This document shows positions 16,102 through 24,134 of a stretch of 43,387 nt of DNA, piece after piece. Position 1 is the stretch's first letter, and each line of letters opens with the position of its first letter. The stretch lies in contig CALBGG010000074.1 of NCBI GenBank assembly GCA_937893605.1, positions 1 to 43,387 of the forward strand. Reading direction: 5' to 3'. The position numbers were made by a program, and so were the translations under genes. Below the pieces are notes generated by a model. The model did no database searches and had not been told where the DNA came from. It worked only from the letters and a program-made list of their open reading frames with translations. Source of the stretch: an uncultured Clostridia bacterium. Lineage in GTDB: Bacteria; Bacillota; Clostridia; Oscillospirales; Oscillospiraceae.

Positions 16102-16815
16102 ATGGCTCAGCTCACTTGTCAAAATCTCTGCGTCGGCTATGATGGGAAGTCCGTTCTGCAAGACCTCAATTTTGAGGTCTTTGCAGGCGACTACCTCTGC
16201 ATCGTAGGGGAAAACGGCTCCGGCAAGAGCACACTTATGAAAACAATTCTCGGCTTACAGCCGCCTATCAGCGGCAGAATTTTGACGGGTGACGGGCTGA
16301 GGAAAAATGAGATCGGATACCTGCCGCAGCAGACGATCGTGCAGAAGGATTTCCCGGCATCGGTGCGCGAGATAGTCCTCTCCGGATGCCAGGGGCGCTG
16401 CGGCAAACGCCCGTTTTACAACAGGGAAGAAAAGCTCCTTGCCGACGACGCAATGGAGAAAATGGAGATAACAAAGCTGTCCCGACGCTGCTACCGTGAG
16501 CTGTCGGGAGGTCAGCAGCAGCGCGTGCTGCTGGCCCGTGCGCTTTGCGCAACGCAGAAAATGCTTCTTTTGGACGAGCCGGTCTCCGGGCTCGACCCTA
16601 AGGTAACGGCGCAGATGTATGCGCTGATAAAAAAGCTCAATCATGATGATGGCATAACCGTAATCATGATATCCCACGACATATCCGCAGCGCTCAGCTT
16701 TTCAAGCCATATCCTCCACATCGGAGAGAGTGTGTTCTTCGGAACAAAAGACGAATATCTAAAGAGTGACAGCGGCCGCCTTTTCTCGGCGGGGAAGGGC
16801 GGTGATGAGCGATGA
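16102..16815 (+). CDS. znuC: Zinc ABC transporter ATP-binding protein
   Basis: 237 residues, normal for the ATPase of a metal ABC importer. It has Walker A GENGSGKST (about residues 36-44), Q-loop region GYLPQQ, signature LSGGQQQR, Walker B MLLLDEP and the switch histidine in ISHD. It lies between the binding protein and the permease, with GGAGGG about 7 nt before the ATG and a 4-nt overlap with znuB. It couples ATP hydrolysis to import of zinc (manganese is less likely given the ZinT domain). Confidence 0.95.
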   Translation: MAQLTCQNLCVGYDGKSVLQDLNFEVFAGDYLCIVGENGSGKSTLMKTILGLQPPISGRILTGDGLRKNEIGYLPQQTIVQKDFPASVREIVLSGCQGRCGKRPFYNREEKLLADDAMEKMEITKLSRRCYRELSGGQQQRVLLARALCATQKMLLLDEPVSGLDPKVTAQMYALIKKLNHDDGITVIMISHDISAALSFSSHILHIGESVFFGTKDEYLKSDSGRLFSAGKGGDER

Positions 16816-17666
16816 ACGCGATGCTTCAAAAGCTCGTTATTTACTGGGATTACCCATTCGTGCGCTATGCACTCATAGTCGGCGTTCTCATTGCCCTGTG
16901 CTCGTCGCTTCTCGGCGTGACCCTTGTGCTGAAAAGATTTTCTTTTATAGGCGACGGTCTTTCCCATGTTGCCTTCGGCGCTATGGCCATAGCCGCCGTG
17001 CTTCAGCTTAGCAACGATATGCCGTTTGTTATGATCGTAACTGTCATCAGCGCCGTACTGCTTCTGCGCACGGGGCAGAACACGAAGATCAAGGGCGATG
17101 CCGCCATTGCCATGATATCCGTCGGTTCTCTCGCGATAGGCTATCTCATAATGAACATATTTTCAACGTCCGCAAATCTCTCCGGTGATGTTTGCAGCAC
17201 TCTGTTCGGCTCAACATCTATACTCACGCTTTCCGAAACGGATATGCGGCTGTGCGTTGTAATGTCTGTCATCGTTGTCGCCGTGTTCGTTTTGTTTTAT
17301 AACAAGATCTTCGCAGTTACGTTTGACGAAAGCTTTGCACGGGCAACGGGCACAAAGGCGAGCCTGTATAATCTCATGATCGCGGTCGTTATAGCAGTCA
17401 TAATAGTTCTTGCCATGAACCTTGTCGGCTCGCTGCTGATATCCGCGCTCGTGATTTTTCCCGCGCTGTCGGCGATGCGTATGTTCAAAAGCTTTTTTGG
17501 CGTGACCGTGTGCGCGGCAGCTCTGTCGGTAATCTGCTCTCTTGCCGGAATTCTGGCATCTATCCTCGGCGGAACGCCCGTAGGGTCCACGATCGTCGCC
17601 GTTCAAATACTCATGTTCTTTATTTCATGGGCCGTCGGGTCCGTAAACGGAGGTATGCAAAAATGA
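16812..17666 (+). CDS. znuB: Zinc ABC transporter permease
   Basis: 284 residues, eight to nine helices, ABC-3 permease family. Hallmarks include LVLKRFSFIGDGLSHVAFG near the N-terminus, FDESFARATG in the cytoplasmic loop, and LVGSLLISALVIFPALSAM. It starts within the znuC stop (4-nt overlap) and ends overlapping the next lipoprotein by 4 nt, so the three are translationally coupled. Confidence 0.95.
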   Translation: MNAMLQKLVIYWDYPFVRYALIVGVLIALCSSLLGVTLVLKRFSFIGDGLSHVAFGAMAIAAVLQLSNDMPFVMIVTVISAVLLLRTGQNTKIKGDAAIAMISVGSLAIGYLIMNIFSTSANLSGDVCSTLFGSTSILTLSETDMRLCVVMSVIVVAVFVLFYNKIFAVTFDESFARATGTKASLYNLMIAVVIAVIIVLAMNLVGSLLISALVIFPALSAMRMFKSFFGVTVCAAALSVICSLAGILASILGGTPVGSTIVAVQILMFFISWAVGSVNGGMQK

Positions 17667-18175
17667 AAAATGCCAAATACATTGCAATCTGCCTGCTGCT
17701 TGCCGCAAATCTTACGGCCTGCGGCAATGCTGATAACGATACGGTTAAGCCGGAAGAGACGTCTGTACCCACGCAAAGCACAGATACGCAGCCGACTAAA
17801 GCCAAAAGTGCAGACGGCATCGACGTAGACCTTACACAGCTGAGCAGCACTATGGTGTACTCGGAGGTATACAACATGATGGTAACTCCGGAGAATTATG
17901 TCGGCAAGACTGTTAAAATGGACGGGCAGTTCGGCCTTTACTGCGGCACTAATCCCGATGGTACGCCGAATGAGGATCAGCTTTATTATGCCTGCATAAT
18001 CGCGGACGCAACCGGCTGCTGCTCGCAGGGACTTGAGTTTGTGCTGGCTGGGGACAGGACCTATCCGGACGATTATCCCGAGCGCGGAGACTATATATCC
18101 GTCGTAGGAACATTTGATCTGTATGAAGAAAACGGCTCAAAATATTGCCGACTCATAGATGCGCGCTTAGTGTAG
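17663..18175 (+). CDS. Lipoprotein of the zinc operon, possible metal-binding OB-fold-like protein
   Basis: 170 residues from the ATG at 17663, which overlaps the znuB stop as ATGA and has GGAGG 8 nt upstream. Lipobox LTAC gives an acylated Cys20. A Thr/Ser/Lys linker (about 25-50) leads to a compact domain: VYSEVYNMMVTPENYVGKTVKMDGQF, DATGCCSQGLEFVL and GDYISVVGTFDLYEE. The small beta-strand pattern with YVGKTV and GDYISVVGTF resembles OB-fold lipoproteins. The Cys-Cys pair is a candidate metal site. I recognise no named function. Its tight coupling to znuB makes a surface zinc-handling role likely. A hairpin terminator follows. Confidence 0.75.
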   Translation: MKNAKYIAICLLLAANLTACGNADNDTVKPEETSVPTQSTDTQPTKAKSADGIDVDLTQLSSTMVYSEVYNMMVTPENYVGKTVKMDGQFGLYCGTNPDGTPNEDQLYYACIIADATGCCSQGLEFVLAGDRTYPDDYPERGDYISVVGTFDLYEENGSKYCRLIDARLV

Positions 18176-18200
18176 ATAGATAATAGCAACATAACATAGA

Positions 18201-18236
18201 AAACGCCGCTCTTGGGCTTTCCAAAGAGCGGCGTTT
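18201..18236. terminator. Bidirectional hairpin between the zinc operon and the GntR gene
   Basis: A perfect 13-bp stem (AAACGCCGCTCTT with AAGAGCGGCGTTT, 10-nt loop) between two converging genes. The T tracts are short on both sides, so efficiency may be modest. Confidence 0.8.
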
Positions 18237-18245
18237 AACTTATAT

Positions 18246-18989
18246 TCACTTTTTGCCTGGCTTGGTTTTTCTCACTGTAGAGAAGGGGTCGGCGCCGCCG
18301 CCGGAGAACATGGTGAAATTGAGGCTCGACTTGACATGGTCTGCCATCGCCTGCTTTGCAAGGTCGGGGATGTGCATTTTTATGGCCTCGACTACAGCGA
18401 CATGATTGTATATAACGCTCGGCGACCAGGGGTTATCCTCGGAGTTGCTGATAAACTTTATCATAGAGGACTGATACATCGTAAGATTCGGCAGCAGCAT
18501 GTTATAGCACTTCTGAATGTACTTATTGCCGCAGGATTCAACGATAAGGCCGTGGAAGGGCATATCGGTAGCTATCATGCCGTCATAGTCTTTTCGGATG
18601 ACGCAGTCGGCAAACTCGCCGGCGAGCCGGTCAAGCTCGTGCACGGTGCCGGAGTCGGCGCGCTCGGTGCACAGAGCGGCGGCCTCGCATTCAATTGCGG
18701 CGCGAACATCGTACAGGTCGATCATATCCTTAAGGCTCAGGTCGATGACGAAAAATCCGCTTGTGTCCGGCTTTGAAACGACAAAGCCCTGCTCGCAAAG
18801 GTTCATTATAGCCTCAGCAACGGGTGTGCGGGATATGCCGAGAGCGGAGGCGATGCTGTTGACGTTCAATTTAGTTCCCGGTGCGATGCACAGGGAAACT
18901 ATCTCGTCATAAAGCATCTGCGAAACTATATCGCGCAGCTTCGCGCTCGGATTTGCGTCAAGGTAAACCTGAAACCGGTCACGCTTCAA
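18246..18989 (-). CDS. GntR-family transcriptional regulator, FadR/FCD subgroup
   Basis: 247 residues from a TTG at 18989, chosen because GAAAGGA lies 9 nt upstream; a further in-frame TTG at 19013 is possible but has no such site. N-terminal winged helix-turn-helix (IVSLCIAPGTKLNVNSIASALGISRTPVAEAI) followed by an FCD domain with the metal/ligand-binding pattern Asp and His in DMPFH, His in NHVAVVEAI and His in MADHVKSS. Such proteins sense carboxylic acid metabolites. It stands alone between nfnB and the zinc operon; its target is unknown. Confidence 0.9.
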   Translation of the reverse strand: MKRDRFQVYLDANPSAKLRDIVSQMLYDEIVSLCIAPGTKLNVNSIASALGISRTPVAEAIMNLCEQGFVVSKPDTSGFFVIDLSLKDMIDLYDVRAAIECEAAALCTERADSGTVHELDRLAGEFADCVIRKDYDGMIATDMPFHGLIVESCGNKYIQKCYNMLLPNLTMYQSSMIKFISNSEDNPWSPSVIYNHVAVVEAIKMHIPDLAKQAMADHVKSSLNFTMFSGGGADPFSTVRKTKPGKK

Positions 18990-19142
18990 TTGGATCAATC
19001 CTTTCGTTTTCAATTAAAAGCAAAAAACTATATGTCAAATAAAAAATGAGCTCAAACACATCCGCTATTCTACGGCAAATGAAATGAAAATGCAATACCT
19101 CAGGTGCAAAATTAAAAAATAATTTATATTAATTCCTGCCTC

Positions 19143-19164
19143 ACAAGCATATAATGACAAGCAT
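19143..19164. repeat. Direct repeat upstream of the GntR gene
   Basis: ACAAGCAT occurs twice with a 14-nt period (19143-19150 and 19157-19164), in the 227-base gap that should hold the GntR promoter. Short enough to be chance. Confidence 0.25.
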
Positions 19165-19194
19165 GAGTTAATTTGTCGGAAAACAGACATAGAA

Positions 19195-19226
19195 ATACGC
19201 ACCGACGCTCTTGCATCGGTGCGTAT
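19195..19226 (-). terminator. Terminator of the nfnAB operon
   Basis: A perfect 11-bp stem (ATACGCACCGA with TCGGTGCGTAT, 10-nt loop) 14 nt past the nfnB stop, followed on the minus strand by TTTCTAT. Confidence 0.8.
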
Positions 19227-19240
19227 AAGTTAATATCAGC

Positions 19241-20632
19241 TTATTTCTTGCTCTTTATGTACTCGTCAATGCTCTTTGCGCCGGTCTTTCCTGCGCCCAT
19301 TGCGAGGATGACGGTAGCTGCGCCTGTGACGGCGTCGCCGCCTGCAAACACGCCTTCGCGGGCTGTAGCGCCGCCCTCGTCGGCCTCGATACCGCCCTTG
19401 CGGGTGAAGGTGAGACCCTTGGTGGTGTTGCGGATCAGCGGGTTGGGGCTGGTGCCGATGGCGATGACAACGGTGTCAACGTCGAGGATCCAGTTCGAGC
19501 CCTCAATGGGAACGGGCTTGCGGCGGCCCTTCTCGTCGGGCTCGCCGAGCTCCTGCTTCTGAAGCTCGATGCCGGTGACGTGGCCGTCCTCGCCTGCATG
19601 GATAGCGACGGGATTGTTGAGCAGTCTGAACTCGATGCCCTCGGCCTCGGCGTGTTCGACCTCCTCCTTACGGGCGGGGAGCTCTTCCTTGCCGCGGCGG
19701 TAAGCAATGTAGACATGCTCGGCGCCCAGACGCTTGGATACGCGCGCCGCGTCCATTGCGACGTTGCCTGCGCCGACGACACAGACGTTGTGGAAATGCT
19801 TGATAGGCGTATCATAATCATCTCGGTAAGCCTTCATGAGGTTTACGCGAGTGAGAAGTTCGTTTGCGGAGTAAACGCCGAGCAGATTCTCACCGGGGAT
19901 GTGCAGGAACTGGGGCAGACCTGCGCCGGAGCCGATGAACACTGCCTCAAAGCCGTCATCGAACAGCTCGTCGACGGTCTCGGATTTGCCGATTATGGCG
20001 TTGTTTATTATCTTGACGCCCATCGCCTTGAGGTTCTCGATCTCGGCTGCAACGATCTCCTTGGGCAGACGGAACTGAGGAATACCGTAAACGAGAACAC
20101 CGCCGGACTTGTGGAAAGCCTCAAAGATGGTGACGTCATAGCCCATCTTGCGCAGATCGCCCGCACAGGTGAGGGAAGCCGGACCGGAGCCGACGATTGC
20201 GATACGGTGACCGTTGGACTCGGGAGCCTTGACCTCGTCCTTGACTTCCTTGTTCATGTGATAGTCGGCGACAAAACGCTCGAGGCGGCCTATACCGACG
20301 CTTTCGCCCTTTATGCCGCGCACGCACTTGCTCTCGCACTGCTTTTCCTGCGGGCATACACGGCCGCAGACGGCGGGCAGGGAGTTGGTGGAGGTAATGA
20401 TCTCATATGCTGCGTCAAAGTCGCCCTCTGCGACCTTGGCGATGAATTCGGGGATGCGCACCGAAACGGGGCAGCCGGTGCGGCATGGCATGTTGTGGCA
20501 GTTGAGGCAGCGCTTTGCCTCGTCCATTGCCATCTCGGGAGTGTAGCCGAGGGCGACCTCGTCAAAGTTGCCGGCGCGGACTACGGGATCCTGCTCGGGC
20601 ATCGGGTTTTTGTCCATTCTCATATTAGCCAT
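19241..20632 (-). CDS. nfnB: NfnB: large subunit of NADH-dependent reduced ferredoxin:NADP+ oxidoreductase (GltD/SudA-like)
   Basis: 463 residues. The N-terminal domain has Cys clusters CLNCHNMPCRTGCP and CGRVCPQEKQCESKC for two [4Fe-4S] centres, then FAD-binding GSGPASLTCAGDL and NADPH-binding GAGNVAMDAARVSKRLG with YRRGKEELPAR. Alone the protein would be called glutamate synthase small subunit, but the partner encoded immediately upstream (overlap 8 nt) is the flavoprotein NfnA, which identifies the electron-bifurcating Nfn complex. It links ferredoxin, NADH and NADPH pools in the anaerobic cytoplasm. A sulfide dehydrogenase (SudAB) label refers to the same family. Confidence 0.93.
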   Translation of the reverse strand: MANMRMDKNPMPEQDPVVRAGNFDEVALGYTPEMAMDEAKRCLNCHNMPCRTGCPVSVRIPEFIAKVAEGDFDAAYEIITSTNSLPAVCGRVCPQEKQCESKCVRGIKGESVGIGRLERFVADYHMNKEVKDEVKAPESNGHRIAIVGSGPASLTCAGDLRKMGYDVTIFEAFHKSGGVLVYGIPQFRLPKEIVAAEIENLKAMGVKIINNAIIGKSETVDELFDDGFEAVFIGSGAGLPQFLHIPGENLLGVYSANELLTRVNLMKAYRDDYDTPIKHFHNVCVVGAGNVAMDAARVSKRLGAEHVYIAYRRGKEELPARKEEVEHAEAEGIEFRLLNNPVAIHAGEDGHVTGIELQKQELGEPDEKGRRKPVPIEGSNWILDVDTVVIAIGTSPNPLIRNTTKGLTFTRKGGIEADEGGATAREGVFAGGDAVTGAATVILAMGAGKTGAKSIDEYIKSKK

Positions 20633-21491
20633 TACGCTTACCTCCGGTCATATTGCAGATATGCTTTGCAGCTTCGTCCTGCTCCTCTTTGTAGAACGCG
20701 GCGCGCTTAATAAGAGAGTCGAAGTCGACCTCGTGTGCGTCGAAGTCGGGACCGTCAACGCAGGCAAACTTGGTCTCGCCTCCGACGATGACGCGGCAGC
20801 CGCCGCACATGCCGGTGCCGTCGACCATGATCGGGTCGAGGGAGATGATTGTCTTGATGCCGTAGGGACGGGTTACCTCAGCCAGGAACTTCATCATGAT
20901 GTCCGGGCCTATGGCGATAACGCGGTCGAACTGAGGCTTGCCCTCCTTTATGTTGGCTTCGATCTCCTGCTTGAGATACTGGGTTGTAAAGCCCTTTTCG
21001 CCATAGGTGCCGTCGTCGGTGCACATTATGAGCTTGTCGGAAGCGGCCTTGAGCTCGTCCTTCAGGATGACGATATCTGCGCTTCTGAAGCCTGCTATAA
21101 AGGTAACGTCAATACCCCTTTCGTGCATTTCCTTGGCAATGGGGTAGGCGATAGCGCAGCCGACGCCGCCGCCGACAACGCAGACCTTCTTCAGACCGTC
21201 CATCTCGGTAGCCTTGCCGAGGGGACCGACAAAGTCGGTGATGTAATCGCCTTCCTGCACGGTGTGCAGCATCTTGGTAGTGCGTCCGGCAGCCTGTACC
21301 ATAACGGTAACGGTGCCCTTTTCGCGGTCGTAGCCAGCGACTGACACCGGGACGCGCTCTCCCTGCTCATCGAGACGGAAGATGACGAACTGACCCGCCT
21401 GGGCGTGACGGGCGACCAGCGGAGCTTCGATCTCGAACAGGCAAATAGTCTTTGCATCGTTCAGAAATCTTTTTTGTACGACTTTAAACAT
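20625..21491 (-). CDS. nfnA: NfnA: small subunit, ferredoxin-NAD(P)+ reductase-like flavoprotein
   Basis: 288 residues from the ATG at 21491, with AAGAGGTAA just upstream; an upstream in-frame ATG at 21545 would add 18 residues unlike the family. FAD-binding beta-barrel (GQFVIFRLDEQGERVPVSVAG), nucleotide-binding VVGGGVGCAIAYPIAKEM, and a C-terminal [2Fe-2S] site in GTGMCGGCRVIVGG plus KFACVDGP. These match dihydroorotate dehydrogenase electron-transfer subunit relatives of the NfnA type. It pairs with NfnB downstream. Confidence 0.92.
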   Translation of the reverse strand: MFKVVQKRFLNDAKTICLFEIEAPLVARHAQAGQFVIFRLDEQGERVPVSVAGYDREKGTVTVMVQAAGRTTKMLHTVQEGDYITDFVGPLGKATEMDGLKKVCVVGGGVGCAIAYPIAKEMHERGIDVTFIAGFRSADIVILKDELKAASDKLIMCTDDGTYGEKGFTTQYLKQEIEANIKEGKPQFDRVIAIGPDIMMKFLAEVTRPYGIKTIISLDPIMVDGTGMCGGCRVIVGGETKFACVDGPDFDAHEVDFDSLIKRAAFYKEEQDEAAKHICNMTGGKRNG

Positions 21492-21546
21492 CTTATTACC
21501 TCTTATCATTATAATTATTTTGTTCAAGCCATTTGCAACAGCCATT

Positions 21547-21575
21547 ATTTTAATTCAATTGTGTATGATTGTCAA
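21547..21575 (-). promoter_or_regulatory. Promoter of nfnAB
   Basis: On the minus strand TTGACA, 17-nt spacer, TAAAAT; about 55 nt upstream of the nfnA start. Confidence 0.65.
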
Positions 21576-21701
21576 CATACGAAATTTTATTACCCGGCAA
21601 AAAATACTGAAAAATCAATGACTTTTTGAAAATGCGATAAAATGTTAACTAAAAACTGCACATATTTCGGCTCAATTGCAGCCTTATGCAGCTCTTACGG
21701 C

Positions 21702-21730
21702 TTGAACGGCTGCAAAAACGGATGTATAAT
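21702..21730 (+). promoter_or_regulatory. Promoter of galM
   Basis: TTGAAC, 17-nt spacer, TATAAT, ending 27 nt before the start codon. Confidence 0.6.
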
Positions 21731-21757
21731 AGGTTTGCAAAATAGGAGGCAGAATCC

Positions 21758-22726
21758 ATGATGATAAGAAAAAACGCCTTTGGCGAATACGATATCTATA
21801 CTATCGAGAACGCATCGGGTGCGCATGTGCGCATTTTAAGCCTTGGCGCGACAGTGCAGAGCATCACTGTTCCGAATAAGATGGGCGGGCTCACGGACGT
21901 CGTCCTCGGCTACGACACTCCGGAGGAGTATCTGCGCAATGACGGATATTTCGGCGCATTTGTCGGCAGGTACGCAAACCGCATAGCAAATGCGTCTTTC
22001 ACGCTCGGCGGCAGGAAATATAAGCTCACTGCAAACGAGGGGAAAAACACGCTGCACGGCGGAGTCGGACTCAGCAAGCGCAGCTTTGAGCTTATCTCGG
22101 CCGAAGATAACAGATTAACGCTCGGCATAACAGACCCGGACGGCAGCGACGGCTTTCCGGGCCGGGTCAGTATACGCGTAACCTACACGTTTTCGGATGA
22201 TAACGAGCTCGTTATATGCTACGAGGCTGTTTCCGATGCCGATACATATTTGAATCTGACAAATCACAGCTATTTCAATCTCTCCGGCAGGGATGATATA
22301 CTCGGCCATGAGCTCATGATAAATGCCGACAGCTATCTGCCGGTCGATGGAGAGCTCATACCGACAGGCGAAGTGCGCGCGGTCGAGGGTACGGATTTTG
22401 ATTTTCGCACTATGCGTGAGGTAAAAAACGGCTTTTATGACCACTGCTTTGTCCTTTGCGGTACGCCCTGCGCCAGACTTTACAGCCCTGAAAGCGGGAT
22501 CATGCTGACCGTTGAGACAGACATGCCGGCGGTGCAGTTTTACGCGGGCGGCGCAACGGGTGTACGCCTTGGAAAGAGCGGCGCCGTGTACGGCAAGAAC
22601 TCGGCGCTGTGCCTTGAAACACAGTATTATCCGGACAGCCCTAATCGGCCGGACTTCCCGTCGTCGCTCCTGAGAAAGGGTGAAAGGTATATATCAAAAA
22701 CGAGATACAGATTTTCTGTCGAATAG
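21758..22726 (+). CDS. galM: Aldose 1-epimerase (galactose mutarotase)
   Basis: 322 residues. The all-beta mutarotase fold is marked by LGATVQSITVPNK, GAFVGRYANRIANASF, NTLHGG (catalytic His), LTNHSYFNLSG (second catalytic His) and LCLETQYYPDSPNRPDFPS with the catalytic Glu. It interconverts alpha- and beta-anomers of galactose or glucose. AGGAGG lies 8 nt before the ATG. It is monocistronic, with no other galactose genes nearby. Confidence 0.95.
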   Translation: MMIRKNAFGEYDIYTIENASGAHVRILSLGATVQSITVPNKMGGLTDVVLGYDTPEEYLRNDGYFGAFVGRYANRIANASFTLGGRKYKLTANEGKNTLHGGVGLSKRSFELISAEDNRLTLGITDPDGSDGFPGRVSIRVTYTFSDDNELVICYEAVSDADTYLNLTNHSYFNLSGRDDILGHELMINADSYLPVDGELIPTGEVRAVEGTDFDFRTMREVKNGFYDHCFVLCGTPCARLYSPESGIMLTVETDMPAVQFYAGGATGVRLGKSGAVYGKNSALCLETQYYPDSPNRPDFPSSLLRKGERYISKTRYRFSVE

Positions 22727-22736
22727 ATAAATAAGA

Positions 22737-22762
22737 AAAAAGACGCCGCCGGGCGTCTTTTT
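22737..22762. terminator. Bidirectional terminator between galM and the GNAT gene
   Basis: AAAAAGACGCC pairs with GGCGTCTTTTT around a GCCG tetraloop; A/T-rich arm ends give a U tract on both strands. Confidence 0.92.
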
Positions 22763-23565
22763 CAGTCCAATGTCAAATTCCACACCGTATCGGGAGGAAA
22801 GTCTTCCTTCCGATACGCCGAGATATAGCGCTCTCCGGCGCCCGACGCACGTCTTATAACGGCATTTTTAGCACCGAGAGCGGTGCACAGAGAAGGAATA
22901 AACTCAGGCTCATCGCCGAGGTATTCCTTGACATAAAGCGTATCGTCTTCAACATAACCGCAGGCTATAGCGCTCTCATACTTAAAAAAACCGCCGCGGG
23001 AGGAAGTGAATATCTCCTCCTGAAAGCGCAGATAACCGTAATAAAAGCTGATGTGCGCCGTGCCCTTGAGCATATCCTCGCGCAGAAAACCGTATTCATC
23101 GGCGCCCAGCCGTCTTATTCCGCTTATCTCTGCACCGGCCATAACTTTCTCATAAGTGCAAAAGCTTGCGGCGGCAAGCCCGCAGCGGCTTTCGTACCAG
23201 TCGTAAAGCGAGCCCTCGGCCGGAAGCGTGCAGCAGATATCGGCGGAGTATTCCCAGGCATTACGCATACATGCCCGCGTAAGCTCCGCACCGATGCCCC
23301 GACCGCGGACACTGTCATCGACTGCAACTGCATAGATATAAGCGATTTTTTTCGTTGAGCTGTCGGGCAGATGCAAAAATGCGTCCAGCACATACGCCGC
23401 GCCGAACACCTCGCCGTCGAACTCCGCTACGAAGCCAGTGCCCATCGAGGGCAGCAGCTCAAAAAAGCTGCCTACCAGATCCGGCGGATCGCCGAAAGTA
23501 CTGCACCACAGCGATTTTGCTGCGCCGATATCGTCATTTGTGTATTCGCGGATATCGTATATCAT
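22762..23565 (-). CDS. GNAT-family N-acetyltransferase
   Basis: 267 residues. The N-terminal half is a GNAT domain with the acetyl-CoA loop in VDDSVRGRGIGAEL (about residue 85-98), preceded by KIAYIYAVAV. The C-terminal half resembles a second degenerate GNAT-like lobe. Substrate unknown. It is the last gene of a minus-strand operon (cca, udg, this), overlapping the uracil-DNA glycosylase stop by 4 nt, which implies coupling rather than shared function. Confidence 0.85.
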   Translation of the reverse strand: MIYDIREYTNDDIGAAKSLWCSTFGDPPDLVGSFFELLPSMGTGFVAEFDGEVFGAAYVLDAFLHLPDSSTKKIAYIYAVAVDDSVRGRGIGAELTRACMRNAWEYSADICCTLPAEGSLYDWYESRCGLAAASFCTYEKVMAGAEISGIRRLGADEYGFLREDMLKGTAHISFYYGYLRFQEEIFTSSRGGFFKYESAIACGYVEDDTLYVKEYLGDEPEFIPSLCTALGAKNAVIRRASGAGERYISAYRKEDFPPDTVWNLTLD

Positions 23566-24134
23566 GTATACATCTCCGGGCAGAGCCTGCGTATCTCGCT
23601 TCGGATCTCTCTAAGGTCTGTAAATGTATCCGGCCGCTTTGCGACGTCGCGCAGCAGAGCGGAGGGATGGTAAATGGCAAGTAATCTTCTCCCGTCAACG
23701 TCAAACCACTGTCCGTGCTGCCGCGTTATGCGAAAATTCTCGCTAATGAGCGAAGTAGCGGCGATACGTCCGAGACATATTATGATTTTGGGATCTATGA
23801 TGTCGATCTGCTGCCTGAGCCACGGCAAGCATGCCTCGCGCTCCTCCGGCTGCGGATCGCGGTTGTGCGGCGGTCGGCATTTTACGATGTTTGCAATATA
23901 CACGCGGCTTCGGTCAAGATCAATCATTTTGAGCATATCGTCAAGAAGCTGTCCTGCGCGTCCCACAAACGGAATCCCCTGAAGATCTTCCTGCTCGCCG
24001 GGGCCTTCGCCGACGAACAGAACATTTGTATCTGGATTACCGTCGCCGAAAACGAGCTTCGTTCGCGTTTTGCCGAGAGGACAGGCCTCGCAGCCGAGAC
24101 ATCTGGTGTTAAGCTCCTCCATTGCCGTATTCAT
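23562..24134 (-). CDS. Uracil-DNA glycosylase, family 4 (iron-sulfur type)
   Basis: 190 residues. Cys12, Cys15, Cys86 and Cys102 (in RCLGCEACP, IVKCRPP and EACLPW) fit the [4Fe-4S] ligands of family 4/5 enzymes. The active-site motif is FVGEGPGEQED (about 40-50) and the C-terminal motif IYHPSALLR. It excises uracil from DNA. It overlaps the GNAT start by 4 nt and begins at the stop of cca. Confidence 0.94.
   Translation of the reverse strand: MNTAMEELNTRCLGCEACPLGKTRTKLVFGDGNPDTNVLFVGEGPGEQEDLQGIPFVGRAGQLLDDMLKMIDLDRSRVYIANIVKCRPPHNRDPQPEEREACLPWLRQQIDIIDPKIIICLGRIAATSLISENFRITRQHGQWFDVDGRRLLAIYHPSALLRDVAKRPDTFTDLREIRSEIRRLCPEMYT

Noticed and set aside
17510..17662. Long N-terminal extension of the zinc-operon lipoprotein
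   Set aside because: It would overlap znuB by 150 nt and bury the signal peptide and lipobox.
19580..20710. 376-codon open frame on the plus strand
   Set aside because: It is antisense to nfnB, whose product is unmistakable; the translation has no recognisable motif and arises from the codon bias of the real gene.
20568..21344. 258-codon open frame on the plus strand
   Set aside because: Antisense to nfnA with low-complexity composition (Ala/Asp/Val rich) and no ribosome binding site.
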